64,000 nucleotides of DNA from Candidatus Woesearchaeota archaeon (lineage in GTDB: Archaea > Nanobdellota > Nanobdellia > Woesearchaeales > 21-14-0-10-32-9): the NCBI GenBank assembly GCA_020854775.1, contig JAHKLZ010000002.1, forward strand, positions 21,868-85,867, given 5' to 3'. The translations under genes were made by a program, and so were the position numbers. The notes under the pieces are model-generated. The model was not told where the DNA came from, searched no databases, and saw only the letters and a list, made by a program, of their open reading frames with translations. Of the stretch, positions 54,241 to 61,953 are shown piece by piece. The first letter of the stretch is position 1, and each line of letters opens with the position of its first letter.

Positions 54241-55815
54241 GTGAAGAAGAAGTATCATAATATTTATTCGCCTTTGATTGATACTATTGAGTTGGCGGGT
54301 CCTGATATTTTGAAGGAATTCGAGGCTAAGTCTAAGGATGATAATAATAAGAATTTGTTGGTTCTTCCTAGGGAGATGATTGGTGTTCTTGGTAGGTCTA
54401 AGAAGCAGGGTTCTTTTGGCGCGGAGGATTTTTTGAGGGCTTTGGATGAAGTTAGAATTAATGAAGCTGAGTCCACGGAGAATTATAATGTTTATAACAT
54501 GATGGATAGGCTCGATGTTGCTTTTGTTAAGGGTGTTGGTTTGATTTCTGATTATTCTGCGTTTGAAAAAAGGATTAATGAGTTTTGGGAAGCGGTTGAT
54601 AATGATGGTTCTTGGGGTAATCGTCCTAAGTTTATTTCTAATGATTCTTCTGTTCGTGTTGATTTGAAGGATAGGGGTTTGGCGGTTGATAAGCCTGGTT
54701 TTTTGCTTCATGATGAGAGCATTGTTAAAAAGGGTGTGATTGTTGCTTCTAATAAGTTCGCGGAGAAGATTTTTTCTTCTCCTAAGGGTTTGTCTTTGGA
54801 TGAAGCGGTTGATTTGTTGAATCCTGTTGATGGTGCTTTGTATCCTAATCAGTTCGTTAAGATTCGAGGTGATTCTCCTCGTTATGCTAGAGTTGTGGGT
54901 GATTTGAAGCGTTCTTCTAATGGTAAGATTATTGGTTATGATAATCCTAGGGTTGTTTTGTTGAATGATCAGGAGTATAATAAGAAAGTGAGGGTTGGTT
55001 CTGTTGTTAGGGATAATGTTTTGGGTGTGTCTGCTTGGGACATGGAGCAGTACTTGGCTTTTCAGTATGGATTATTTAATGATGATGTTGAATTGTTCTT
55101 TATGACTGGTGGCGCGGGTTCTGGTAAGACTTTGCTTAGTTATGTTTCTGTTATTGATCAAGTTTTATGGTATGATTCTAGTATTGCTAAAGCTAGGGGT
55201 TATGGGGTTGATGGTAAGGGTGAACAAGTAAGGTATAAGTTCAAGCAAATTGTTTTGTTAAAACCTAATAATCTTATTGGTAAGGATAGGGATATTGGTT
55301 TTTTGCCTGGTAGTATGTATGATAAGTTAGAGTCTCATTTGATGCCTTTTATTGATGCGCACGAGGAATGTGTTCTTGATGAATTCTTTGGGTTTGAGGA
55401 TTTGTTATCTCATCCTAAGAGGGATACTTCTCAGTTTAAGAAGAGGCCTGATATTCCTAAGATTAATGGTGAAGCGTATTTATCTCCTAAGCTTCCTGTT
55501 TTTAGGATGACTTATTCTGGGGTTATGCGTGGTCGTTCTTTTAGTGATACTATGATAGTGGTTGATGAAGGGGAGAATTTTACTCCTTATGAGATGAAGA
55601 CTATTTGTGGTAGGGTCGGTATGGGTTCTAAGCTTCTTGTTCTTGGTGATCCTGCTCAGATTGATAATCCTCTTTGTACTAGGGATGTGAATGGTTTGAC
55701 TCATGCGATTAAGCATTATTTGCCTATGGCTTATTCTGCGCTTATTCATTTGCCTAAGAATTATAGGTCTCAGTTATCTGAGGATTCTAATGCGTGGAAT
55801 GTTTATAGTCATTAA
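54241..55815 (+). CDS. PhoH-family ATPase with degenerate PIN-like N-terminus
   Basis: 524 residues from GTG with TGAGGTG upstream. The C-terminal half is a PhoH ATPase: TGGAGSGKTLLSYVS (Walker A, about 290), KQIVLLKPNNLIGKDRDIGF, MRGRSFSDTMIVVDEGENFT (Walker B, about 438; the last acidic residue of the usual DEAQ/DEGQ box is present as DEGE), GSKLLVLGDPAQIDNP and a final RSQLSEDS. The N-terminal half has the layout of a PIN domain ending in FISNDSSVRVDLKDRGLAVD, which resembles the PIN-PhoH2 junction, but I cannot place all acidic residues of an active PIN nuclease. PhoH2 proteins are RNA helicase/RNases. Here helicase activity is likely and nuclease activity uncertain. Confidence 0.88.
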   Translation: MKKKYHNIYSPLIDTIELAGPDILKEFEAKSKDDNNKNLLVLPREMIGVLGRSKKQGSFGAEDFLRALDEVRINEAESTENYNVYNMMDRLDVAFVKGVGLISDYSAFEKRINEFWEAVDNDGSWGNRPKFISNDSSVRVDLKDRGLAVDKPGFLLHDESIVKKGVIVASNKFAEKIFSSPKGLSLDEAVDLLNPVDGALYPNQFVKIRGDSPRYARVVGDLKRSSNGKIIGYDNPRVVLLNDQEYNKKVRVGSVVRDNVLGVSAWDMEQYLAFQYGLFNDDVELFFMTGGAGSGKTLLSYVSVIDQVLWYDSSIAKARGYGVDGKGEQVRYKFKQIVLLKPNNLIGKDRDIGFLPGSMYDKLESHLMPFIDAHEECVLDEFFGFEDLLSHPKRDTSQFKKRPDIPKINGEAYLSPKLPVFRMTYSGVMRGRSFSDTMIVVDEGENFTPYEMKTICGRVGMGSKLLVLGDPAQIDNPLCTRDVNGLTHAIKHYLPMAYSALIHLPKNYRSQLSEDSNAWNVYSH

Positions 55816-56084
55816 TTTTTTATTTTTTGTTGTTGTTCTTTTGAATTGGTTATTATTAGTTTGAACATTTTTTTTAAGAACTCAGGATTTATTTCGTTTT
55901 TTTTGGCTAGTTCTTCTATTTTTTGTTTTTGTTGTTTTTCTCTGTTTTTATCTTCTATGTTCAGTTTTTTTATTTTTTTTATTTTACCTATTTCTAATAC
56001 TATTTTGTTTCTTTTTCTTATTTGTTTTATTATTTCTTTGTCTGTTTTGTCTATTTCTTTTCTTAGTTGTGTTAGTGTTTTCAT
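55812..56084 (-). CDS. Stand-alone AroQ-type chorismate mutase
   Basis: 90 residues, the normal size of a single AroQ helical-bundle chorismate mutase, which converts chorismate to prephenate for Phe/Tyr synthesis. The active-site set is complete with the same spacing as I recall for the E. coli enzyme: R8, R25, K36, D45, R48, E49, S81 and Q85. It is the last gene of a three-gene unit with four-base overlaps behind Hef and a 106-residue unknown. That is an odd place for a biosynthetic enzyme, and the window has no other shikimate-pathway gene. It may act in salvage or within a larger pathway elsewhere. Confidence 0.85.
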   Translation of the reverse strand: MKTLTQLRKEIDKTDKEIIKQIRKRNKIVLEIGKIKKIKKLNIEDKNREKQQKQKIEELAKKNEINPEFLKKMFKLIITNSKEQQQKIKN

Positions 56085-56401
56085 TTTGTTTTTTCTTTGT
56101 ATAATTTCTTTGTTTCTTCGTAACTTTTTTTTATTAGTGGAAAATAAAATTTTTGGTTTCCTGCATTTGGCAATATTAATATCTCGTTTTTTGATAAGTA
56201 AGCTCTGTGTATCATTGTGAAGTTTATTTGGTTGTGTGGAGAATATAATTTGTTTTCTTTAATTATGTGGGTTATTGTTTCTTTTAGCATACCTTTTGTT
56301 AGTACTTCGTCCATGCAGTACAGAAATTTTTGTAGTTCTTCTTCTGTTCCTTTTATTGTTATTTTGTTGTGTTTTTCATCTATTTGTTCTTCGAGTGTCA
56401 T
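56081..56401 (-). CDS. Unknown small protein in the Hef unit
   Basis: 106 residues, soluble. An N-terminal helix (EELQKFLYCMDEVLTKGMLK) is followed by a mixed region (YSPHNQINFTMIHRAYLSKN; ILILPNAGNQKFYFPLIKKS). No motif recognised. It overlaps Hef upstream and the chorismate mutase downstream by four bases each, so all three are translationally coupled. The functional link between a repair helicase and its partners is not evident; it could be a regulatory or structural partner of either. Confidence 0.7.
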   Translation of the reverse strand: MTLEEQIDEKHNKITIKGTEEELQKFLYCMDEVLTKGMLKETITHIIKENKLYSPHNQINFTMIHRAYLSKNEILILPNAGNQKFYFPLIKKSYEETKKLYKEKTK

Positions 56402-58572
56402 TTTTCTTCGTATTCTTTGTTTATTATTTCTTGTATTTTTTTAGCTTTTTTTTCTCCTATTAGTTCCACGCTTCTTAGTTCTTCTTCGTCAGCGTTCATT
56501 ATTTTTTTTATGGTTTTAAATTTTTCTAGTAGGTGAGGTGCGAGTTTCATTCCTATTCCTGGCAAGCTCGAAACGATGTATTCTTGTTGTTCTTTATCTG
56601 TTATTGGTTTAACTGAGTGTAGTTGATAATCTTGTTCTTGTGGGTTTTGTTCTTTGTTTGCTATGAATAATAAGTACGAAGCGGTTTCTTTTGGGTTCTT
56701 GGTGAATATCACAGGTATCTTCATAATAGTTGTTAGTGTATATATCATTCCTCTTATCGCGTTTGGGTGTATTTTTCTTTGTGTGTAAATATCTTCATCT
56801 CCTTCAACTATTATTAATGGTTTGTAGTATTGTTTTAGTTCTTTCGCTTGGCTTAATAATCGTCCGTCTATTATGCTGTCCACAAAATCTTTTATTTTTT
56901 TGTATTCTATTACTACGTTCTCAGTTAAGTGGTAATCTCCTATTTGTAAGCTTTTTAGTTCTAAGTTAGCTCCCATCTCCATGAGTGTTTTCATAACAGC
57001 TGAATTTTTTTCTCTGTAATCTGCGAGCATGTGCACGTTTTTTTGTTCGTACTCTTTTATAGTGGTTTGTTTTCTTTCCATTGCTGATACTTTGTTTTTT
57101 ATGTTTTTTAATACGCGGTACATTCTTTTTTCTTTGTAGTGCGCGACCCATCTGTTACTTTCATCTCTTGTTTCTTTTGTTACTAGTACTATGACTCTTC
57201 CGGATTTGTGTCTTCCTGTTCTTCCTCGTCTTTGAACGGTTCTTATCGCGCTTGGTACTGGTTCGTAGAATAGTACTAGTTCTACTTCTGGGATGTCTAG
57301 GCCTTCTTCGCCTACGCTTGTTGCTATTAAGCATGAGAACTCGTTTTGTTTAAAGCGTTCTATCATTTCTTTTTGGTTTTTTTGGCTTAGTCCTGCGTTT
57401 TTCTTTTTTGCTTGCCCTGTGAATAGTTCGCTTTTTACGTAGCACGCATCTAGTATTTCTTTTATTTTTATTCCTGTGTCTCTGAATTGGGAAAATATTA
57501 TTATTTTTGCGTCTGGTTTTTTTTCTAGTTCTTCTAGTATTATTTTTTTTGTTGCATCTATTTTTGGGTGTGAATGGTTTTCTTTTATGGATTTAGCAGC
57601 TATTAGTGCTGATCTGAAATTAACGTCTTTAACTAAGTTTTTTACTGCTTTAGTATTTGAGGTTAGTGCTTGTTTTTCTAGTTGTTCTAAGTATTCTATT
57701 AAAGGATGCACTCCTTGTGTTTCTATTAAGTCTTGTGCGTGTTGAATTTTTAGCGCCTCACTGAGTAAACTTATGGTTTTTAGTACTTCAAAGTTTTTTT
57801 CTCCGTTCGCTACTTTTCCATGCAATTCAGAAATCATTTTTAGCAAATTAGTTTTTGTGTATGTTGCTCCTTGTTTTATGTATCCTAGAAGCGTTGCTTC
57901 TTTTAGTTTTGATTCGTAGCTCTTATCTAAGAACATTTTTACTCTTTTTAGTTCTTCAGGGAGTTGTACTTGTACGTATTCTAGGTCTAGGTCTTGTACG
58001 TATGGTAGAACATCTAGGTCTTCTTGGCTTCTGTATTCTATTTCTTCTACTTGTAAGTTTTTGCATACATCTAGTATTGTTTCTTCATCTGATCCTGGAC
58101 TAGCTGTTAATCCTAGTATCCTAGGATTTTTTGCTGTTTCTTGGTATTTTTTTGCTAGGAAAACGTAGGAGTAATCTCCTACTGCTCTGTGAGCTTCGTC
58201 AAATATTATTACTGATACGTCTTTTAAGGATATTTTGTTGCTTATTACGTCGTTTTCAAAGCCTTGTGGTGTGCTTGCGAAGACTTGGTTTTTTTCCCAT
58301 AGTTCTTTTCTTTTTTCTGGGCTTATTGTTCCTGAGAAACTCGTCACGTTTTCTAAGAAGTCTTTTAGTGTTGTTTCGTGTTGTTGTACTAAGGGTTTTG
58401 TTGGTGCTAAGAAGACTGCTTTGGATTCGGGGTATAAGGTTATGCGGTGTTTTATTAGCATGGCTGCTATCGCTGTTTTTCCTAGTCCCGTGGGTAGTAC
58501 TGCTAACGTGTTTTTTGATGTGGCTGTTCCCAGAATGGATTCTTGGTATAGTCTTAGTTTGAATTCCGCCAT
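56398..58572 (-). CDS. hef: Hef helicase-nuclease (XPF/FANCM family)
   Basis: 724 residues with the archaeal Hef layout: SF2 helicase, XPF-type nuclease and helix-hairpin-helix end. Helicase motifs: LPTGLGKT (26-33), DEAH (125-128), TASPG, SVGEEGLDIPEV and QRRGRTGR. Nuclease region: IGDYHLTENVVIEYKKIKDF (about 541-560), then DGRLLSQAKELKQYYKPLII. The family motif ERKxxxD appears as EYKKIKD: Glu, Lys and Asp are kept but Arg is replaced by Tyr. The end (VSSLPGIGMKLAPHLLEKFK, IGEKKAKKI) is a double HhH DNA-binding unit. Hef processes stalled replication forks. Nuclease activity could be altered by the replacement. Confidence 0.93.
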   Translation of the reverse strand: MAEFKLRLYQESILGTATSKNTLAVLPTGLGKTAIAAMLIKHRITLYPESKAVFLAPTKPLVQQHETTLKDFLENVTSFSGTISPEKRKELWEKNQVFASTPQGFENDVISNKISLKDVSVIIFDEAHRAVGDYSYVFLAKKYQETAKNPRILGLTASPGSDEETILDVCKNLQVEEIEYRSQEDLDVLPYVQDLDLEYVQVQLPEELKRVKMFLDKSYESKLKEATLLGYIKQGATYTKTNLLKMISELHGKVANGEKNFEVLKTISLLSEALKIQHAQDLIETQGVHPLIEYLEQLEKQALTSNTKAVKNLVKDVNFRSALIAAKSIKENHSHPKIDATKKIILEELEKKPDAKIIIFSQFRDTGIKIKEILDACYVKSELFTGQAKKKNAGLSQKNQKEMIERFKQNEFSCLIATSVGEEGLDIPEVELVLFYEPVPSAIRTVQRRGRTGRHKSGRVIVLVTKETRDESNRWVAHYKEKRMYRVLKNIKNKVSAMERKQTTIKEYEQKNVHMLADYREKNSAVMKTLMEMGANLELKSLQIGDYHLTENVVIEYKKIKDFVDSIIDGRLLSQAKELKQYYKPLIIVEGDEDIYTQRKIHPNAIRGMIYTLTTIMKIPVIFTKNPKETASYLLFIANKEQNPQEQDYQLHSVKPITDKEQQEYIVSSLPGIGMKLAPHLLEKFKTIKKIMNADEEELRSVELIGEKKAKKIQEIINKEYEEK

Positions 58573-58644
58573 TTTTTTTTTATTAATGGGTTTTTGTTTA
58601 AAAATATGTTGTATGGTTGTCCATTGCTTCTTTTTTTGATAATA

Positions 58645-58654
58645 TTTATATAAT
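58645..58654 (+). promoter_or_regulatory. TATA box of the DUF2304 gene
   Basis: TTTATATAAT lies about 38 bases before the ATG at 58688. Transcription would begin near 58675, just before a GAGG ribosome site. Confidence 0.5.
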
Positions 58655-58687
58655 ACAAGATGTTTTTTTGGGGTTAGAGGTTGTTTT

Positions 58688-59032
58688 ATGTTTTTGGGAG
58701 TTCAATTATTAGGTTTGGTTTTCGTTGCGGTCATGGTTTATTTTACTTATTTGAATTATAAGCGTCATAATTATGGTTCTAGGAGTTTTATTTCTTGGTT
58801 AGTTGTTTGGTTATTTGCGGGTTTGTTTGTGTTGTTACCTAGTTCTATTTATAATTTCATGGGGTTTCTTAGTATTGATAGGACTCAGGATTTCTTTTTT
58901 ATTGGGGCTTTCGTGGTTTTGTTTGTTATTGTTTTTAATATGTATGTCACGATTAAGAAGACTAACGCTAAGGTTGAGGAATTTGTTAGTCTTGATGCTT
59001 TAAAGAATCCTGTTAAGAAGCGTAAGAAATAA
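58688..59032 (+). CDS. DUF2304 membrane protein
   Basis: 114 residues with three membrane helices (VQLLGLVFVAVMVYFTYL, ISWLVVWLFAGLFVLLPSSI, FFFIGAFVVLFVIVFNMYV) and a short cytoplasmic end (KKRKK). The spacing, the WL..W pattern and the closing KVEEFVSLDAL match DUF2304. Members of that family usually lie beside glycosyltransferases and are thought to help surface polysaccharide synthesis. None is adjacent here, but a flippase begins at 63.8 kb. Its last 20 bases overlap the convergent kinase gene. Confidence 0.82.
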   Translation: MFLGVQLLGLVFVAVMVYFTYLNYKRHNYGSRSFISWLVVWLFAGLFVLLPSSIYNFMGFLSIDRTQDFFFIGAFVVLFVIVFNMYVTIKKTNAKVEEFVSLDALKNPVKKRKK

Positions 59033-59945
59033 AATTTGTTTTTGGTAGGGTCACGTAGAAAGTGCTTCCTTTTCCAAGTTCTGTTTCTAGGTCTAGTTTT
59101 CCACGTAGTCCTTCCACGCATCTTTTCACTATGGATAGGCCTACTCCGTAACTTTTTATGTTGGTTGTGTTTACTTCTTGGTTGTTTGATTTAAAGTAAG
59201 GATTAAAGATTTTTTGTACGTCGTGACTATCTATTCCTGTTCCTGTGTCTTTAACGTAGAATTGTATTTTTTCATCTAGGTCTTGTACGCCTAGTTCTAT
59301 TGTTCCTTTCTCGGTGTATTTTATCGCGTTAGTTATTAAATTGTCTAGTATTCTTTCTAGTATTACTTTGTCTGTTTCTATTTCTGTGTTTTCTGTTATT
59401 TGGTAATTTGTTCGTAGTTCTAGTTGTTTTCCTTGTGTTTTTGACTGATCTATTAGAAATTTAGCGTTTTTTTCTGTTTTGTGCACTATGTCTGTTAAGT
59501 TTTCTGTTTGCAAATTATATGTTTGTCTTCCTTGTTTTAGGCTTTCTAGGGTGGATTGAATCATGTTTTGTTGATCTTTATTTCCTTCTTCTATTTGTTC
59601 AAGGAAGTCTTTTCTTGCTTCGTCTGTGTAGAGTGTTGAGAATCCCATTATTCTGTTTAAAGGATTTCTTAAATCGTGGAATAATCCTCTTACCATGTCT
59701 CGATTTAGGCTTTTTTCTTCGTATTGGGGTACTATGTCTGAGTATAGTTCGTCTATTTTTTGTATTTGTTGTTCGGCATCTTTAAATATCAGGTTGGTGT
59801 ATGTTTTTATTTCGTCTGTTTTCAGTCCTGGCGTTTTTAGTCTTGTTAGTAGTTGGGTTCTTCTTTGTATTTTTTCTTGGAAGTACGTACTGATTTCTAG
59901 CATCACGTTGTCTAAATTCTTTTTTTGTTTCGTTGTTTCTTCCAT
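59013..59945 (-). CDS. Soluble sensor histidine kinase
   Basis: 310 residues, no membrane helix. The N-terminal 80 residues are helical. The H box is LFHDLRNPLNRIMGFS with phospho-acceptor His90. The ATPase domain has N box ILDNLITNAIKYT, G1 VKDTGTGID, the FNPYFKS region (F box) and G2 SYGVGLSIVKR. All catalytic boxes are intact, so it should be active. There is no recognisable input domain and no response regulator beside it, so the signal and partner are unknown. The message probably starts from the BRE/TATA at 59987-60012. Confidence 0.88.
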   Translation of the reverse strand: MEETTKQKKNLDNVMLEISTYFQEKIQRRTQLLTRLKTPGLKTDEIKTYTNLIFKDAEQQIQKIDELYSDIVPQYEEKSLNRDMVRGLFHDLRNPLNRIMGFSTLYTDEARKDFLEQIEEGNKDQQNMIQSTLESLKQGRQTYNLQTENLTDIVHKTEKNAKFLIDQSKTQGKQLELRTNYQITENTEIETDKVILERILDNLITNAIKYTEKGTIELGVQDLDEKIQFYVKDTGTGIDSHDVQKIFNPYFKSNNQEVNTTNIKSYGVGLSIVKRCVEGLRGKLDLETELGKGSTFYVTLPKTNFISYAS

Positions 59946-59986
59946 TTTAAAAAACCCTTTGATTTATAATTACTAAGAAGTGGTAA

Positions 59987-60012
59987 ATATTTATAAATGT
60001 TTTGTTTTTTTA
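59987..60012 (-). promoter_or_regulatory. BRE/TATA promoter of the histidine kinase
   Basis: Minus strand TAAAAAAACAAAACATTTATAAATATT: the same BRE block as at 35.36 and 41.96 kb, with TTTATAAATA about 45 bases before the ATG at 59945. The strand-composition switch at about 60.0 kb falls here. Confidence 0.5.
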
Positions 60013-60465
60013 TTGTTTAACATCTAAAATAAAGGGATTACACAACTTCTTAATATCTTTCACTTTTATCTCAATAAGCGAATAAATAGTGCCTCCACCA
60101 ACCAAAACAACTTCCTCATCATTTAAATCAGAATCCATAACGAAATTAGCATCATACCCAAAAGGAGGAACACCACCAGCAGGAAAACCCGTCCTAATAA
60201 TAACATCCTCGAACTTCACAATCTCTAACTTAGGAACATCAAAAAAACTCTTCAATTTAGCCCTACTAACCCTTTCAGAACCCCTAATTATGACCGCGTA
60301 ATTTTTATTATGCTTATCACTAAACAAAACAGTCTTAACTATTCTACTCAAATCAATACCAGTAACTTCAGCAGACATCTTAGAATCCTTAACAGAATCC
60401 TTAAAAACAATTCTTTTCAACAACACATCTTTTTGCTTAGCAAAATCCAATAAGTGTTCAGACAT
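60010..60465 (-). CDS. YbaK/EbsC-type aminoacyl-tRNA deacylase
   Basis: About 151 residues from the ATG at 60465, chosen because a TATA box (TTTTAAAAA, near 60492) lies 27 bases upstream, giving a leaderless start; an in-frame ATG at 60480 is less likely. Family features: RIVKTVLFSDKHNKNYAVII, RGSERVSRAKLKSFF and the signature RTGFPAGGVPPFGYDANFVM, followed by EEVVLVGGGTIYSLIEI. Proteins of this fold remove wrong amino acids from tRNA, such as Cys- or Ala-tRNAPro. The exact substrate cannot be told from sequence. Its coding strand is T/G-rich, unlike minus-strand genes to the left. Confidence 0.85.
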   Translation of the reverse strand: MSEHLLDFAKQKDVLLKRIVFKDSVKDSKMSAEVTGIDLSRIVKTVLFSDKHNKNYAVIIRGSERVSRAKLKSFFDVPKLEIVKFEDVIIRTGFPAGGVPPFGYDANFVMDSDLNDEEVVLVGGGTIYSLIEIKVKDIKKLCNPFILDVKQ

Positions 60466-60504
60466 GATTTTTCTAAACAATCTAAGACTTTTTAAAACTG
60501 TTGA

Positions 60505-60864
60505 TTAAATAATCATGTTCATCCTTAAAACAGAATACTTCAACAACTCTCTAAGAACTACTTGTTCACCATCATTAAGACTCTTACTCAACTCCTTAAC
60601 TTTAACAAAAAAGAACTTATCCTTATTAACCCATATCTGAGTCTTATCACCTTTAAAATCATGAAAAAAACTTATGCTTTTCTTTTTATCTTCAAGAACA
60701 AGAATTATTTCTCCCAACTCCAAATCATTCATTTTAACTTTTTTCCAAGACCAAGAATCCTCGCTTTTCTTTCCAAATTCAAAATAAAACTCCAATTTCT
60801 CATTCAAGTATGCTTTCAAACAATTATCTTTTCCAAAGAAGTCTTTTCCAAGTATTTTTTTCAT
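60505..60864 (-). CDS. Unknown small protein under the shared GCACTRGYCA element
   Basis: 119 residues, soluble, with a strand-rich core (LEFYFEFGKKSEDSWSWKKV; ISFFHDFKGDKTQIWVNKDK) and a helical end. No family recognised. The ATG lies about 26 bases below a TATA box, so it is probably leaderless, and upstream of the box is the element shared with dinD and the BRO-like gene. That makes it a candidate member of the same small regulon. It may follow damage or mobile-element signals; inferred from promoter only. Confidence 0.68.
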   Translation of the reverse strand: MKKILGKDFFGKDNCLKAYLNEKLEFYFEFGKKSEDSWSWKKVKMNDLELGEIILVLEDKKKSISFFHDFKGDKTQIWVNKDKFFFVKVKELSKSLNDGEQVVLRELLKYSVLRMNMII

Positions 60865-60882
60865 AAAAAAAACAAATACTTA

Positions 60883-60919
60883 TTTATTTAAAAACCCTTT
60901 TTGCGCGTTTGACCAGTGC
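60883..60919 (-). promoter_or_regulatory. Shared regulon promoter, copy 1
   Basis: Minus strand GCACTGGTCA (60910-60919), a spacer of exactly 15 bases, then TTTTTAAATA; ATG 26 bases below the box. The same layout recurs at 62.8 and 63.8 kb. Confidence 0.7.
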
Positions 60920-60922
60920 GTC

Positions 60923-61663
60923 TTATTCGCACCTAAAGTCTTTTGTTCCAAAACTTTTTCTTTCAATAGAATACTTACGCTCAACGTACTCTTTAGATCT
61001 GCTAATAGCATATTTTAAATCAGGAACATCATACTTAATGATGTCTGCTTCTATCAATCTTATCTTAGAATAAAACCATTTTATTATTCCAGGATCAGGC
61101 GAGCCATTTCTTAATTGCTCACCCAAAACAAAGAAATTAGACTTATAGTCATAATCCTTAGGTTTTTCAGGCGACGCGTTCACAGCAAGAGTTGTTTCAT
61201 ATCTTCCTATTTCTTCAAGCTTATTTTCCAATAATACTTGCATGTTATTATGAAGTATGTTCTTAGAATTTGTGAGTTTTTTACTTAATTCATCCAAGTA
61301 TATTTTTTGCATGCAATTAGCCAATTCAGACTCAGGATGTTTCTCATAATAAGGTAAAGCGTTTTTAAAAAAAGTTGCACTAACAGTTTCAGGATTCTTA
61401 GAAAAAGGAAACAAGTCATGAAGATTGCCTAGTATTTTGTTCTCAACAAGCTCTAAGTAAGGAGAATTAATAACTGTATTCAAAGAATGATAATAAGTAT
61501 CAAGATCTAATCTAGGATTGGCTGATTTTAACATTTCATCTAAAAATATAGTTACTGCTTGAAGCTCCAAGTCCTCGGTGTGATTAAAGCGCTTAACACC
61601 GCCATTCGTGCTTCTCGTGGACAAGTCTGATTGCAATTCTTTCAAAAAACTATGTATTTTCAC
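60923..61663 (-). CDS. Unknown soluble helical protein
   Basis: 246 residues from a GTG start. Mostly helical with no membrane helix or signal (FLKELQSDLSTRSTNGGVKR; NILHNNMQVLLENKLEEIGR; SKEYVERKYSIERKSFG). No known motif. A TATA box (TTTATAAATA, about 61706-61715) suggests a short leader. The start codon sits in the perfect palindrome CACTTCGAAGTG (61661-61672), which could be an operator. It lies between the dinD region and the small gene at 60.5 kb and could be part of an integrated element. Confidence 0.68.
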   Translation of the reverse strand: MKIHSFLKELQSDLSTRSTNGGVKRFNHTEDLELQAVTIFLDEMLKSANPRLDLDTYYHSLNTVINSPYLELVENKILGNLHDLFPFSKNPETVSATFFKNALPYYEKHPESELANCMQKIYLDELSKKLTNSKNILHNNMQVLLENKLEEIGRYETTLAVNASPEKPKDYDYKSNFFVLGEQLRNGSPDPGIIKWFYSKIRLIEADIIKYDVPDLKYAISRSKEYVERKYSIERKSFGTKDFRCE

Positions 61664-61672
61664 TTCGAAGTG
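61661..61672. promoter_or_regulatory. 12-bp perfect palindrome at the start codon
   Basis: CACTTCGAAGTG overlaps the GTG start of the 246-residue gene and lies near its expected transcription start. Twelve-base palindromes are rare enough to note, but no second copy was found nearby. Confidence 0.35.
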
Positions 61673-61953
61673 GAGAAAACAAGTCTTTTTTTAAAAGTTT
61701 TTTGTTATTTATAAAAACAAAACATTTTTTATGAAATCCTGATGTTGCTTTAGCGCAACTTCCAAAGAGCATTATTAAAGAGGATGACTTTCTTTTTTTG
61801 AATGAAATTTGTTAAGTCAGAGTTTATTAATTTTAAAATCAGATGGTTTTTTATAGAATTTATATTTTTTATTTTCGGTGTTAGCGAAAAACGTTGGGTA
61901 AAGTATTTCTTCATTCTTTTTTATTAAGCCCAATTTTTCAATATCGTCAATAT
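61673..61953. other. Gene-poor stretch with a possible protein fragment
   Basis: It contains the TATA box of the 246-residue gene, a small hairpin (GTTGC/GCAAC at 61743-61758) and a minus-strand open stretch from about 61961 to a TGA at 61817-61819. That stretch reads LNIDDIEKLGLIKKNEEILY then FYKKPSDFKINKL. It has no start codon of its own and abuts the end of dinD in another frame, so it may be the remains of a gene. Not enough to name. Confidence 0.3.

Noticed and set aside
54052..54711. A 219-codon minus-strand frame
   Set aside because: It crosses the two plus-strand PhoH-unit genes, which have ribosome sites and conserved motifs. Its own sequence is low-complexity Asn/Ile/Arg.
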